Shown here: in pieces, positions 1-8,968 of the stretch
Layout: each line of letters opens with the position of its first letter
Numbering within the stretch: position 1 is the stretch's first letter
Origin: SSEF01 sp964398485
GTDB taxonomy: Bacteria; Patescibacteriota; Minisyncoccia; Moranbacterales; UBA1568
Direction of reading: 5' to 3'
Assembly: GCA_964398485.1 (NCBI GenBank)
Contig: CAYNMD010000003.1
Location: 1-64,000, forward strand
DNA length: 64,000 nt
The notes under the pieces: model-generated
Told to the model about the DNA's origin: nothing
What the model saw: the letters and a program-made list of their open reading frames with translations, nothing else
The model's database searches: none
Translations under genes and position numbers: made by a program

Positions 1-288
1 AAGAATATCGTGTACATCGGTCACAAGGAAGTAAGGGAGTCTGCAGCGACCGATCACTTTTTGGTTACCGGTCTCAATTGGTTTAATGGTAGGCCCGAAG
101 ACGGACAGGAGCTCTCCGTGAAACTGCGTCATGGGCCCAAAGAATATGAGTGTACTGTACAGTGGCAAGATGAGGAGGCGCTCGAAGTCTTTCTCAAGAA
201 TGAAAAAGATCCTGGTGTGGCCTCTGGTCAGTACGCGGTCTTTTATTCTGGTGACTATTGTCTTGGTGGAGGAGTAATTAATGGGTAA
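1..288 (+). CDS. mnmA: tRNA-specific 2-thiouridylase MnmA, C-terminal part (5' end outside window)
   Basis: This is the last 95 residues of an open frame that enters from the left edge. It ends with the conserved MnmA/TrmU C-terminal barrel signature: an NW doublet, a KLRHG stretch (usually KIRY) and a final SGQYAVFY...LGGGVI block, which is the family ending GQ-VFY-GD-LGGG-I. MnmA activates U34 of Lys, Glu and Gln tRNAs with ATP and transfers sulfur to make 2-thiouridine in the cytoplasm. The catalytic PP-loop and active-site cysteines lie outside the window and cannot be checked. The gene ends just before a bidirectional terminator and faces a convergent orphan gene. Confidence 0.88.
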   Translation, partial: KNIVYIGHKEVRESAATDHFLVTGLNWFNGRPEDGQELSVKLRHGPKEYECTVQWQDEEALEVFLKNEKDPGVASGQYAVFYSGDYCLGGGVING

Positions 289-305
289 TACCGGATAGAA
301 ATTTG

Positions 306-337
306 AAAGCCCGGAGCAACTTGCTCGCGGGCTTTTT
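306..337. terminator. Bidirectional intrinsic terminator between mnmA and the convergent orphan gene
   Basis: AAAGCCCG and GAGCA pair with TGCTC and CGGGCTTT around a 3-nt loop with one bulged G, followed by a T run on the plus strand and a T-rich tail on the minus strand. It lies between two convergent genes and can serve both. Confidence 0.85.
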
Positions 338-359
338 GGTTCAGGTGAGCGCGATGCGC

Positions 360-992
360 TCAAGCAGCGGTTTCGTGGATCGTCTCCATGTCGAGCCGGT
401 GGCGGAGTTCGCGGAGGCGCTCGAGCCAGACGAAGCTCAGCCACAGGTTGGGATCGTAGGTGGGGTGGATGTACACCTCGCCCTTCGATACGACCGTGGT
501 GAGGTTCATGAGGGCATGCCGGATGAGCGGCACCGGAGACTCGGCCGTGAGATCATCCAGGCGTTCCCAGGCAAAGGTGATGAGCTCATGAGCGGTCCGC
601 CCCTTGCATTTGGGGAGCTCATAGCCAGGCCGGAGCTTGAGAACGACCCGGGTAGCCTTCCCCTGGAGGAGGTGAAGGAGAGGGTGTGCATCCGGCCGAG
701 CCCGGGCATCGGCGACCAGGCCGTCACCATAGTAGAAGGGGAGGTAGTCACGCAGCCAGTCCTTCCATTCGTAGTCCGTGCTGTGGGAGAGCACGGCGCA
801 GTAGAGGAGGAAGAGGGCCGTCCGGTAGGTCTTGCCATCAACGGGAAACGTCGCGCTCTCTTCACCGAAGTAGATGGTGATCTCTTCGACCGGGACAGCC
901 GACATGTGCCGGATGAGGAAGAAGTCGAGGAGTTCCTCGACACAGTGGTCGAGGACACCAGCGAAATCCGGGGCGATCATGAGACGGGGCAT
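360..992 (-). CDS. Orphan hypothetical protein, GC-rich, 210 aa
   Basis: I do not recognise a family. The product is soluble, Leu/Arg/Asp-rich, without signal peptide or membrane helix. The ATG beginning MPRLMIAPDF was chosen because AAGGAG sits 5 nt upstream; a longer open frame upstream has no SD and runs into AT-rich sequence. Codons are GC-rich, unlike the kinase-like neighbour, and the gene belongs to the SD-bearing orphan class seen across the window. Its leader carries a TTGACT box (1084-1079) and a perfect 7-bp inverted repeat, GCTACGG/CCGTAGC, at 1029-1045. It converges on mnmA and shares its terminator. Confidence 0.7.
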   Translation of the reverse strand: MPRLMIAPDFAGVLDHCVEELLDFFLIRHMSAVPVEEITIYFGEESATFPVDGKTYRTALFLLYCAVLSHSTDYEWKDWLRDYLPFYYGDGLVADARARPDAHPLLHLLQGKATRVVLKLRPGYELPKCKGRTAHELITFAWERLDDLTAESPVPLIRHALMNLTTVVSKGEVYIHPTYDPNLWLSFVWLERLRELRHRLDMETIHETAA

Positions 993-1028
993 GAGGACTC
1001 CTTGCGTTGTGGGAGGTACGAAAAGCTT

Positions 1029-1045
1029 GCTACGGATCCCGTAGC
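1029..1045 (-). promoter_or_regulatory. Inverted repeat in the leader of the orphan gene at 992
   Basis: GCTACGG-ATC-CCGTAGC is a perfect 7-bp inverted repeat between a TTGACT -35-like box and the SD of the minus-strand gene. It could be a repressor operator or a leader hairpin; the sequence alone does not decide. Confidence 0.4.
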
Positions 1046-1154
1046 AGCTGGGAATACTGTTGCATGAAGGGCGGGAAAAGTCAATATATTTTTTATGGAT
1101 TACCTTGAAAAGAGGAGAGAAGCAAGGTAGCATAAAGCTGATTTGCTTTGCAGT

Positions 1155-2084
1155 ATGCCAAAATTTGAATTGATCCCAGAGTCGATAAAGAAACCAGCGC
1201 GCAGAGTGCAGGCAGCTGCTGATGCTGCCTTTTTGCAGTATGCCCAAAATGAAGGGCCAGTTATAGCTGAACCATGGAAAATTGTTTTGGATTCCAGTAA
1301 AGGGAAATATGCTCGTACCAAAGCTCTCTTTGCGGCTGTGCGGGATATGGTACCTGATGGTCTCTTTCATCAACTAACTGGAACGAGATATGAATTCCAG
1401 GGTGAAAATATTTCTATTGACCCGAACAAGTACGAACTCGAAGAGAGACAAATTGGCTCTGGTTCTGAGAACAATGTCTACAAGCTTACTTCGCTTGATC
1501 CAAACCTTCCTTCACTCGTCATCAAGGTTGATCGAACAGGTACCGAAGATGTCGATGTGCTCCTCGAGCGTGGTAAAGAGGTGCGTCGTGAATGGGAAAC
1601 GATGAAAGAGTGGTACCAAAGTGTCCCTGGCCTCGTGCCGGATGAGTTTTATTTTATTGGTCGTTCACCTATCGGCGGGAGAAATGCCCTCATTACCATC
1701 CAGGAATATTTGGGAACCAAAGATGAACTGCGGGATTTTTTTCGCGATGTTTCTGCAGGACGATTGCATGAACTGCTGACGTCAGACACAGCGTTTCGTC
1801 GGGATTTCATTGCTTTTGCTCGGGTGACTATCGAACATGCTGAGAAATATGATGAGATGATTGATACCATTGGCGTAAACAATTTGGTTTTGGCGGAGCG
1901 GCCAGAAGGAGCGAGACTGTTTCTTATCGATCCGCATGTTATCAAGCATCCTCGGGGGACAGAGGTAGAAAATGAGCGTCAAGAACTGAGTGAGCAGCTG
2001 ACTCGTCTCCGCACCATGCTCGCTGAAGCTGAAGCAATAGAAGCGACTACTTCTTCTCCCGACACAGCCAGTATCTCGGCTTGA
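1155..2084 (+). CDS. Divergent kinase-fold protein
   Basis: A 309-residue soluble protein with the spacing of a protein-kinase-like/aminoglycoside-phosphotransferase fold. It has a glycine-rich loop GSGSENNVYKL (about 101-111), an LVIKVDR strand with a candidate ATP-binding lysine (K124), a C-lobe VNNLVL segment (about 241-246) that could supply the catalytic-loop Asn, and LFLIDPH (D259) in the place of DFG. The N-terminal 90 residues are unmatched and the tail is Glu/Ala-rich. No HRD motif is obvious, so activity is uncertain. An upstream TTG in frame was rejected in favour of this ATG; no SD is present. It lies just before the restriction locus but has its own inverted repeat in between. 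Confidence 0.55.
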   Translation: MPKFELIPESIKKPARRVQAAADAAFLQYAQNEGPVIAEPWKIVLDSSKGKYARTKALFAAVRDMVPDGLFHQLTGTRYEFQGENISIDPNKYELEERQIGSGSENNVYKLTSLDPNLPSLVIKVDRTGTEDVDVLLERGKEVRREWETMKEWYQSVPGLVPDEFYFIGRSPIGGRNALITIQEYLGTKDELRDFFRDVSAGRLHELLTSDTAFRRDFIAFARVTIEHAEKYDEMIDTIGVNNLVLAERPEGARLFLIDPHVIKHPRGTEVENERQELSEQLTRLRTMLAEAEAIEATTSSPDTASISA

Positions 2085-2106
2085 AAATGGAGGAGAAAAG
2101 GAGTAA

Positions 2107-2128
2107 GTTTGAGATAGAAAGCTCAAAC
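2107..2128. promoter_or_regulatory. Inverted repeat upstream of hsdR
   Basis: GTTTGAG and CTCAAAC form a 7-bp perfect inverted repeat with an 8-nt gap, 25 bp before the hsdR start. It is followed by GAGCCTATTTT, so it could be an operator for the restriction operon or a weak terminator for the kinase-like gene. Confidence 0.4.
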
Positions 2129-2152
2129 GAGCCTATTTTGGTGTTGTAACGC

Positions 2153-4498
2153 ATGAATTTATCAGAAAGAGATATCTGCACCAAGTTTATTACTCCATCC
2201 TTGACTAAGGCTGGATGGGATTTACATACCCAGATTCGTGAAGAAGTCTCGTTTACCGCTGGGCCGATCATGATTCGCGGGAAAACAATTTCACGTGGAG
2301 AGAGGAAGCGTGCTGACTACATTCTTTATTATCGAAACAATTTCCCTATTGCTCTCATTGAGGCAAAGGACGATACCCACAGTGTGGGTGACGGGATGCA
2401 GCAGGCATTGTCCTACGCAGAAGCACTCGATATTCCTTTCGTCTATAGTTCTAATGGTTCTGGCTTTCTCGAACATGATCGATTACAAAATACATCCAAT
2501 ATTGAACAAGAACTCTCTCTCGACGACTTTCCGTCTCCCACTGATTTGTATGAGCGCTATATAAAGGAAAAGGCATTCAGTGGAGAAGAAGAGAGCATTC
2601 TTGCACAAGAGTATTTTGATGATGGTTCTGGAAAAGCTCCACGGTACTATCAGATCAATGCGATCAATCGTGCAGTCGAAGCAGTAACCAAAGGGAAAGA
2701 TCGAATTATGCTCGTCATGGCGACGGGTACTGGCAAGACGTATACAGCGTTTCAAATTATCTGGCGCCTATGGAAAGCGCGAAAGAAACAGCGTATTCTT
2801 TTTCTTGTGGATCGGACGGCACTCGCTCAGCAGACACTGACAGGAGAATTTCGTCATTTCGGTAATGCTGTGACCAAAATAGATGGCCCAAGTGTTGATA
2901 AGGCCTACGAAGTATACATTGCTCTCTATCAAGGCCTCATGGGCGGCGAAGAGATGGAGAAGTTCAAACAGTTCTCACCAGACTTTTTCGATCTCGTTGT
3001 TGTCGACGAGTGTCATCGTGGCAGTGCTAAAGACGATGGCCTCTGGCGCTCCATTCTCGAGTATTACAAAAATGCTACGCAAATTGGTCTCACGGCAACG
3101 CCCAAGGCAGCTGATGATGCCAATAACTTTGAGTATTTCGGCGAGCCAGTCTATACCTACTCTCTCAAACAGGGGATTGAAGACGGTTTTCTCGCCCCGT
3201 ACAAAGTCATTCGCTATCGCTTCAACTACGATGAATGGCGACCACCGCAAGGCTTCGTGGACAGGTATGGCGAACCGGTTCCTGATGAGATCTTTACTGA
3301 GTCGATGTTCGACCGTTCTATTGTTCTTGAGGATCGCAATCGGGCTGTAGCCAAGTGTATCGCTGATTTCATGCGCGAGATTGACCCATTCCAAAAGGTG
3401 ATTGTTTTCTGTGTTGATCAGGACCACGCCGAACGGATGCGACGCTTTCTCGTGAACGCTCTCTCTGAATTCTGTTCTGAAAACTCACGCTATGTAGTGC
3501 GGATCACTGGAGATGATGCCTTTGGCAAGATGGAGATTGAACACTTCATCAATCCAGAGTCCAAATATCCCGTCATTGCGACGACTTCCAAACTGCTCTC
3601 GACGGGTGTCGATACACAGACGGTCAAACTCGTGGTACTCGATGCCCCGATGAATTCAATGACAGAGTTCAAACAGGTTATCGGTCGCGGGACACGCATC
3701 AATGAGCAGTACGACAAATACTACTTCACCATCATGGACTTTCGCAATGTGACCCGGCTTTTTGCGGACCCAGCCTTTGATGGCGAACCGGTCAAAGTGT
3801 ATGAACAGGATACTACCGATCCGCTCCAAGCTGCCCGTGCTATCGAAGCAGAAACACAGTCCGAAGCCGAAATTGCAGAGCATCACCCAGGGGAAGAGAT
3901 TCTCATCGACGGTACTGATGATAATCCGAAACCCAAGAAAATCCACATTACCGATGGCGTGACGTTTGATGTGATCCAAAAGATCGTTCAGTATATTGAT
4001 CCAAAAACCGGCAAACTCATTACCACTTCGCTTGAGGACTATAGCAAGTCAACGATTCGTGGTATATACTCTTCACTTGATGACTTCCTTAATCGTTGGC
4101 AAGCAACTGAGCGCAAAGATGCTATCATCACTGAACTGCGAGAACGCGGTGTACTCTTCGATGAACTCCAGAAAACCGTGGGGCAAGACTGTGATGTCTT
4201 TGATCTTATCCTTCATATAGCTTATGGACAGAAGCCACTCACGCGGAGCGAACGGTTGAAAAAAGTCCGCGAAAGTAATTATTTTGCCAAATACCAGGGA
4301 GTAGCGAGAGAAATTATCGATCATCTTCTCGAGAAATACGCCGAGTATGGTATCGCGGCGATCGATGATGTCGGTGATCTTCAGGTGACGCCGTTTACAG
4401 AGTACGGTACGGCGCTTGAAATTCTCGAGATATTTGGTGGTCGGGAGCAGTATATGCAGACTGTCCGAGAGATTGAGCGAGAACTCTACCACGTCTAA
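2153..4498 (+). CDS. hsdR: Type I restriction enzyme, R (translocase/endonuclease) subunit
   Basis: The motor and nuclease subunit of a type I R-M complex (R2M2S): it translocates DNA with ATP and cuts unmethylated DNA away from the recognition site. The nuclease domain shows D55 (ADY) and E70-A-K72. Superfamily 2 helicase motifs follow: Walker A ATGTGKT (190-196), DECH (285-288), TATP (314-317) and motif VI QVIGRGTR (about 508-515). The C-terminal third matches the EcoEI-type HsdR C domain. At 781 residues it is a compact member. hsdM follows 3 nt after the stop, so the locus is an operon. There is no SD. Confidence 0.95.
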   Translation: MNLSERDICTKFITPSLTKAGWDLHTQIREEVSFTAGPIMIRGKTISRGERKRADYILYYRNNFPIALIEAKDDTHSVGDGMQQALSYAEALDIPFVYSSNGSGFLEHDRLQNTSNIEQELSLDDFPSPTDLYERYIKEKAFSGEEESILAQEYFDDGSGKAPRYYQINAINRAVEAVTKGKDRIMLVMATGTGKTYTAFQIIWRLWKARKKQRILFLVDRTALAQQTLTGEFRHFGNAVTKIDGPSVDKAYEVYIALYQGLMGGEEMEKFKQFSPDFFDLVVVDECHRGSAKDDGLWRSILEYYKNATQIGLTATPKAADDANNFEYFGEPVYTYSLKQGIEDGFLAPYKVIRYRFNYDEWRPPQGFVDRYGEPVPDEIFTESMFDRSIVLEDRNRAVAKCIADFMREIDPFQKVIVFCVDQDHAERMRRFLVNALSEFCSENSRYVVRITGDDAFGKMEIEHFINPESKYPVIATTSKLLSTGVDTQTVKLVVLDAPMNSMTEFKQVIGRGTRINEQYDKYYFTIMDFRNVTRLFADPAFDGEPVKVYEQDTTDPLQAARAIEAETQSEAEIAEHHPGEEILIDGTDDNPKPKKIHITDGVTFDVIQKIVQYIDPKTGKLITTSLEDYSKSTIRGIYSSLDDFLNRWQATERKDAIITELRERGVLFDELQKTVGQDCDVFDLILHIAYGQKPLTRSERLKKVRESNYFAKYQGVAREIIDHLLEKYAEYGIAAIDDVGDLQVTPFTEYGTALEILEIFGGREQYMQTVREIERELYHV

Positions 4499-4501
4499 TC
4501 T

Positions 4502-5929
4502 ATGTCCGAAATTCAAAATATCATCAAAAGCATTCAGAATATCATGCGCAAAGACGCTGGAGTGGATGGTGATGCTCAGCGCCTCTCGCAGCTCGTGTGG
4601 ATGCTCTTTCTCAAGATCTATGATGATCGAGAGAAAAACCTCGAAGCGATCGACCCGAGCTACCATTCCCCGATACCTGAGGAATTTCGCTGGCGCTACT
4701 GGGCTGCCAACCCCGAAGGGATCACGGGGGATGATCTTCGCACCTTCATCGATAAAGATCTCTTTCCGGCGCTCAAAAACCTTTCTCTCCATGGGAGCAA
4801 TCAAAATGCCGCTATCGTCCGGGGAGTCTTTGCCGACTCCTATAATTACATGAAGAACGGGACGCTCATACGACAAGTGGCCAACAAAATCAATGAAGTG
4901 AATTTCAACAAAAAAGCTGATCGTCACCAGTTTGGTGATATCTATGAAAAGCTGCTCAAGGATTTGCAGAGTGCTGGCAATGCTGGTGAATTCTATACTC
5001 CACGGCCACTCACCAACTTTGTGGTAGGGATGGTTGATCCGAAACTTGGAGAGAAAATCCTTGATCCGGCTTGTGGCACGGGCGGATTTCTCATCTCCAC
5101 GCTCGAGCATATCCGTGCGCACGAGGTCAAGACACAGGATGACGAATCTGCTCTCGAGTCATTGCTCCATGGCGTCGAGTTGAAACCACTCCCACATCTC
5201 CTTGCGACAACCAATTTTCTCTTGCACGATGTTGGCAATCCGGCGACCATCAGACGCGATGATATGCTCTCGTATCCACTCACCTCGTATGGCCCGGCTG
5301 ATCGAGTCGATGTGATCGTGGCCAATCCACCCTTTGGTGGAGTGGTGGCCGATGGGACCCAGGCCAATTTCCCGAGCGACCTCCGCACCAAAGATACTGC
5401 CCTTCTCTTTCTCATCCTCTTCATCCATCTCTTGAAGCCTGGTGGCAGAGCAGGGGTGGTGCTCCCAGATGGTGTTCTCTTTGGTGACAATACTGCTGCC
5501 AAGATCAAAGAAAAGCTCCTTGCCGAATGCAATGTCCACACGATAGTGCGGCTTCCTGCCGGGGTCTTCAATCCCTATGCGGGGGTCAATACCAATCTCA
5601 TTTTTTTTGAGAAAGGCCAGCCAACCAAAGAAGTGTGGTATTACCAGATGCCGCTCCCCGAGGGACTCCGTGCCTATACCAAGACACGGCCGATTACCGA
5701 TGCTGAATTTGAACCGGTCAAGAAATGGTGGAGGAAGCGAAAAGAAAATGAATTTGCGTGGAAAGTTTCTATCAATCAAATCCGCGAGCGTAATTGGTCA
5801 CTCGACTTCAAGAATCCTAACGGTCAAGTAGTTGAGGAACACAAAACCCCGAAGGAGATTTTGGGAGATATTGAGGACAAGGAAAAAGAAATTTCCAAAC
5901 TGTTGAATGAGATGCGGCAAGAGATATGA
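4502..5929 (+). CDS. hsdM: Type I restriction-modification, M (N6-adenine methyltransferase) subunit
   Basis: A 475-residue S-adenosylmethionine-dependent adenine methyltransferase that, with HsdS, protects the host's sites. The HsdM N-terminal helical domain is followed by motif I DPACGTGGFL (from about residue 188) and catalytic motif IV NPPFGG (about 275-280). The GEFYTPR segment before motif I is diagnostic of HsdM. Its TGA stop overlaps the ATG of the next gene (ATGA), which suggests translational coupling to the Ymh/HEPN protein rather than directly to hsdS. Confidence 0.95.
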   Translation: MSEIQNIIKSIQNIMRKDAGVDGDAQRLSQLVWMLFLKIYDDREKNLEAIDPSYHSPIPEEFRWRYWAANPEGITGDDLRTFIDKDLFPALKNLSLHGSNQNAAIVRGVFADSYNYMKNGTLIRQVANKINEVNFNKKADRHQFGDIYEKLLKDLQSAGNAGEFYTPRPLTNFVVGMVDPKLGEKILDPACGTGGFLISTLEHIRAHEVKTQDDESALESLLHGVELKPLPHLLATTNFLLHDVGNPATIRRDDMLSYPLTSYGPADRVDVIVANPPFGGVVADGTQANFPSDLRTKDTALLFLILFIHLLKPGGRAGVVLPDGVLFGDNTAAKIKEKLLAECNVHTIVRLPAGVFNPYAGVNTNLIFFEKGQPTKEVWYYQMPLPEGLRAYTKTRPITDAEFEPVKKWWRKRKENEFAWKVSINQIRERNWSLDFKNPNGQVVEEHKTPKEILGDIEDKEKEISKLLNEMRQEI

Positions 5930-6684
5930 ATAAACTTGAATTAACAAGAGAGAATTTTCGTTTGCTTGCATCAATTATTTCATCTGCTACATCTGGGACG
6001 CTCTTTACTAAATTATTGATGGACGCCGGTTGGACACCAGAATCAACGGCTTCACAGGCGTGGCAATTAGCAAGAAAATCCAAAGAAGACTATCTCTTTG
6101 ATCAATTTGTGCAAATTGCAGAGCAAGGACGTGAGGACATTGTTGAGTTTGTTGTGGAGAAAACAATCATAAAAAGTAGTGTTTACTTCAAGAAAGGAGA
6201 TAAAGACTATAAGTTTCCTCGAGATACCTTTACGGCTCTAAAGAAAAAAGTTGGTAAAAAAGAAGTTGTTTTACAAAAGAAGGACGTTAAACTTTTTAAT
6301 GAGAGGAAGTTTCACCCCTCAGTAGTTTTCGCAAGCAAGAGGCTTTTTTCCGATGGATACTATTCACAAGCAATCTTTGAGGCCTGCAAACTTTTAAATA
6401 AAAGAGTACAAGAACGCTCTGGTTCATCAAAAGATGGAAAATCTTTGATGCTGGATGTTTTCAGTGTCAATAATCCTAGACTTAAATTCTCTGATATAAC
6501 AAGTCAGTCAGGAAGAGATGAACAGGAGGGCTTTATGCATATCTTTGCTGGAGTAATGCAGGGAGTTAGAAACCCAAAGGGTCACGACATTATAGATCTC
6601 AGGGATTCGAGTCGTGCCTTGGAGTATATGAGTATTGTGAGTCTTCTTTTTAGGAAGTTGGAGGAAATAGATAATGGAAAATAG
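5926..6684 (+). CDS. Ymh-family (TIGR02391-like) HEPN protein inside the R-M operon
   Basis: A 252-residue soluble protein. The C-terminal half has the Ymh pattern: FSDGYYSQAIFEACKLLN, then GKSLMLDVF, then GFMHIFAGVMQGVRNPKGH. The last contains R215-x4-H220, the R-x4-6-H signature of HEPN RNases and toxins. The N-terminal half is unmatched. Ymh proteins are often found beside type I R-M genes and resemble Abi C-terminal domains, so an abortive-infection back-up role is a reasonable inference, not shown here. It overlaps hsdM by 4 nt and the DUF3800 gene by 11 nt, so all are in one transcript. Codons are more AT-rich than hsdR and hsdM. Confidence 0.75.
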   Translation: MNKLELTRENFRLLASIISSATSGTLFTKLLMDAGWTPESTASQAWQLARKSKEDYLFDQFVQIAEQGREDIVEFVVEKTIIKSSVYFKKGDKDYKFPRDTFTALKKKVGKKEVVLQKKDVKLFNERKFHPSVVFASKRLFSDGYYSQAIFEACKLLNKRVQERSGSSKDGKSLMLDVFSVNNPRLKFSDITSQSGRDEQEGFMHIFAGVMQGVRNPKGHDIIDLRDSSRALEYMSIVSLLFRKLEEIDNGK

Positions 6685-7471
6685 AACCAAGTTTTTTATT
6701 TTTAGTGACGAGTCAGGAAGCTGGCATGATCCAGCAGATATTTACGTTAGGTCATGGGTCGTAATAACAAGTGAAGAATATAACAAGCTGCTGGCCAAGG
6801 TTGATGAAATTGCTAGTTTTATCGGATCAAAAGAACTATCGTGGAATACTTTAGCAGGCAACAAGAACCTCTTTCACTCATTTGATGGGATTAGTTTTAG
6901 GATTTTTATTACGGTCTCTTGTCCAAAAGATATTTCATGGGGTACGAAATATCGGCTGACGAAAAATTTTGAAACGAGTATATTAGGTTTTGATTTTGGT
7001 GAGCTGGATGAAGGTTTAAGGGCATACATTAAAGATAGGATTTATAAAGATATAAAGAATGCATTATTTTTAAACTTCTATGAAAGGTATCATATTGAAA
7101 ATGCAAAAAAGGGGATTGAACGCGTTATCAAACCAACTGATTATGATTTGATATATCGTATTGATCCTCCACAGATGCCCCAAGAAGGATGGAAGAATAT
7201 ACTACAGAAAGTTGATAACTCTTCTTCAATTAATATAGAATTTCCAAAATCAAGCCGGACACAAGGGATACAATTTGCAGATGTGGTTGCTGGTTGTTTC
7301 CGATCCTTGCTTTTAAAGGGTAGAAAGTTTGAAGAGTCAAAAGAGTTTTTAAAAGTTATTAAAGATCGCATTATACAGAAGAATAAGGAGAACCCAAATC
7401 CAAATCTAATATTTTTTGGAGAAATGAACAACGATATAAAGTTAAACTGTGCAGATATCTGGAAGTACTGA
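6674..7471 (+). CDS. DUF3800 protein (RNase H-like fold family)
   Basis: A 265-residue soluble protein. The start FFIFSDESGS (7-16) has the DUF3800 D-E-S-G motif, and IQFADVVAG (199-207) is the family's C-terminal Q-ADxxAG motif; the acidic residues would form the putative RNase H-like active site. DUF3800 proteins have no agreed function but recur in defence and mobile contexts. The start overlaps the upstream HEPN gene, and hsdS begins 4 nt after the stop. Codons are AT-rich like the HEPN gene and unlike hsdR/hsdM, as if the pair entered the locus together. Confidence 0.75.
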   Translation: MENRTKFFIFSDESGSWHDPADIYVRSWVVITSEEYNKLLAKVDEIASFIGSKELSWNTLAGNKNLFHSFDGISFRIFITVSCPKDISWGTKYRLTKNFETSILGFDFGELDEGLRAYIKDRIYKDIKNALFLNFYERYHIENAKKGIERVIKPTDYDLIYRIDPPQMPQEGWKNILQKVDNSSSINIEFPKSSRTQGIQFADVVAGCFRSLLLKGRKFEESKEFLKVIKDRIIQKNKENPNPNLIFFGEMNNDIKLNCADIWKY

Positions 7472-7475
7472 ATTT

Positions 7476-8657
7476 ATGAACTACCCAACAAAAAAACTTG
7501 GAGAGGTTTGTGGAGTTGTTGGTGGGGGGACGCCATCGACAAAAGTTAGTGAATATTGGGGCAACAAATACCATTGGGTAACACCGAAGGACTTGGGCCA
7601 GTTGAAGAGTGTAGAGATTTCCCAGACCAATAAACAAATTACCGATAGTGGATTAAGGGACTCTTCGGCAAAACTGCTTCCCGCTGGATCTGTTATCCTC
7701 TCATCTCGTGCCCCTATTGGATATGTTGCAATTAATACTGTGCCAATGGCTACGAATCAAGGATGTCGCAGTTTCGTATGTGGGCCGAAAGTTTTTAATA
7801 AGTATCTGTATTACTTTTTGATCGCCTCCCATGACTATCTTCAAACATTGGGAGGCGGCTCAACTTTTCTTGAAGTTTCCGGATCACGTCTGAAAGAGAT
7901 TGAAATCCGGGTTCCGCCTATTAGGGAGCAGGGGAAGATTGTTGCGAAGATAGAACGGCAATTTGCCAAGATGGACGAGGCCGCGCGGTTGCGCGCGGAG
8001 AGTGAGGCTCTTGCCGAAAAACTCCTCCCCGCCGCCCTCCACGAAATCTTCTCCTCACACAATTGGGATTTGGTCTCTCTCAGTGATGTGGTTACGAGTT
8101 TTCAATACGGTAGTTCAAAAAAAGCCTCTGATATTGGTGAGGTTGTGTGTGTAAGAATGGGTAACTTACAGAGCGGTGAAATCGATTGGACAAATCTGAA
8201 ATATGCTCCAGATAATGAAGAATTAGAGAAATTTTTTCTACGTGATGGTGATGTATTATTTAACCGTACCAACAGTCCTGAGCTTGTGGGCAAGACCGCA
8301 ATTTATCGGGGTGATAGGCCCGCCATATTTGCTGGTTATTTGATTCGTATAAACTACGTACGGGATAAAGTGCTAGGACAATATTTAAACTATTGTCTTA
8401 ATTCTGATTTTGCAAAAGACTTCTGTCAGAGAGTTAAAACGGATGGAGTAAGTCAGTCTAATATTAATGCGCAGAAGCTTGCAACATTTACCTTCCCACT
8501 TCCACCGCTTACAGAACAAAAGAAGATTGTGAAAAAGTTGGATGCTCTCGCTGAAAAGGTGAAGGCCCTCCGCGAGCTGCAGGCAGCTCAAGCAGCCGAT
8601 CTCAAAGCCCTCAAGCAATCCATCCTCCATCAGGCATTCAGTGGAGATGGGAAGTAG
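7476..8657 (+). CDS. hsdS: Type I restriction enzyme, S (specificity) subunit
   Basis: A 393-residue DNA-recognition subunit. Two target-recognition domains are visible: the first opens with KLGEVCGVVGGGTPSTK, the second starts near residue 200 (WDLVSLSDVV). Each is followed by a helical spacer with the typical PPIREQGKIVAKIE or PPLTEQKKIVKKLD signature. The first spacer continues into an Ala/Arg/Glu-rich helix and the second ends LKQSILHQAFSG, the usual HsdS ending. A start 27 nt upstream would overlap the DUF3800 gene; this ATG was preferred. Sequence specificity cannot be predicted. Confidence 0.93.
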   Translation: MNYPTKKLGEVCGVVGGGTPSTKVSEYWGNKYHWVTPKDLGQLKSVEISQTNKQITDSGLRDSSAKLLPAGSVILSSRAPIGYVAINTVPMATNQGCRSFVCGPKVFNKYLYYFLIASHDYLQTLGGGSTFLEVSGSRLKEIEIRVPPIREQGKIVAKIERQFAKMDEAARLRAESEALAEKLLPAALHEIFSSHNWDLVSLSDVVTSFQYGSSKKASDIGEVVCVRMGNLQSGEIDWTNLKYAPDNEELEKFFLRDGDVLFNRTNSPELVGKTAIYRGDRPAIFAGYLIRINYVRDKVLGQYLNYCLNSDFAKDFCQRVKTDGVSQSNINAQKLATFTFPLPPLTEQKKIVKKLDALAEKVKALRELQAAQAADLKALKQSILHQAFSGDGK

Positions 8658-8683
8658 ATATTGTCAGGGCGTACAATAGCGAT

Positions 8684-8923
8684 ATGAAAAATCAGTATCC
8701 TAATGATGGGAAGCGACATCCTGACCTCTCAGATCTCTGGCACGAGATTGTCGAGGCAGCGCGGCCATTGGGAGCGAGCTCCTCTTTTTACCTCTGGGTC
8801 TTCGCTGTGGTTGCACTTATGTCGTACCCTGATTGGCGGGCCATCGTCGGATGGGGGTTTGCGCTTTTTGGTTTGTGGGGGATTTTGTTCCTTCGCTCCC
8901 GGTTTCGTTTACCAATAAAGTGA
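8684..8923 (+). CDS. Small two-helix membrane protein
   Basis: 79 residues with a hydrophilic N-terminus and two hydrophobic segments (about 37-50 and 53-70), ending in basic residues. A TACAAT -10-like box (about 8671-8676) lies only a few bases before the ATG, so the transcript would be almost leaderless. No family recognised. Confidence 0.5.
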   Translation: MKNQYPNDGKRHPDLSDLWHEIVEAARPLGASSSFYLWVFAVVALMSYPDWRAIVGWGFALFGLWGILFLRSRFRLPIK

Positions 8924-8968
8924 AGGACTGAGTGCAACAGGGTGACGGACAAAAATTAAACGTACAGT

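Noticed and set aside
303..1067. Long plus-strand open frame over the first orphan gene
   Set aside because: It starts inside the terminator hairpin and has no SD; the minus-strand gene has AAGGAG and sensible composition.
4073..5122. Long minus-strand open frame across hsdR/hsdM
   Set aside because: It is antisense to conserved catalytic regions of both restriction genes and has no motif of its own.
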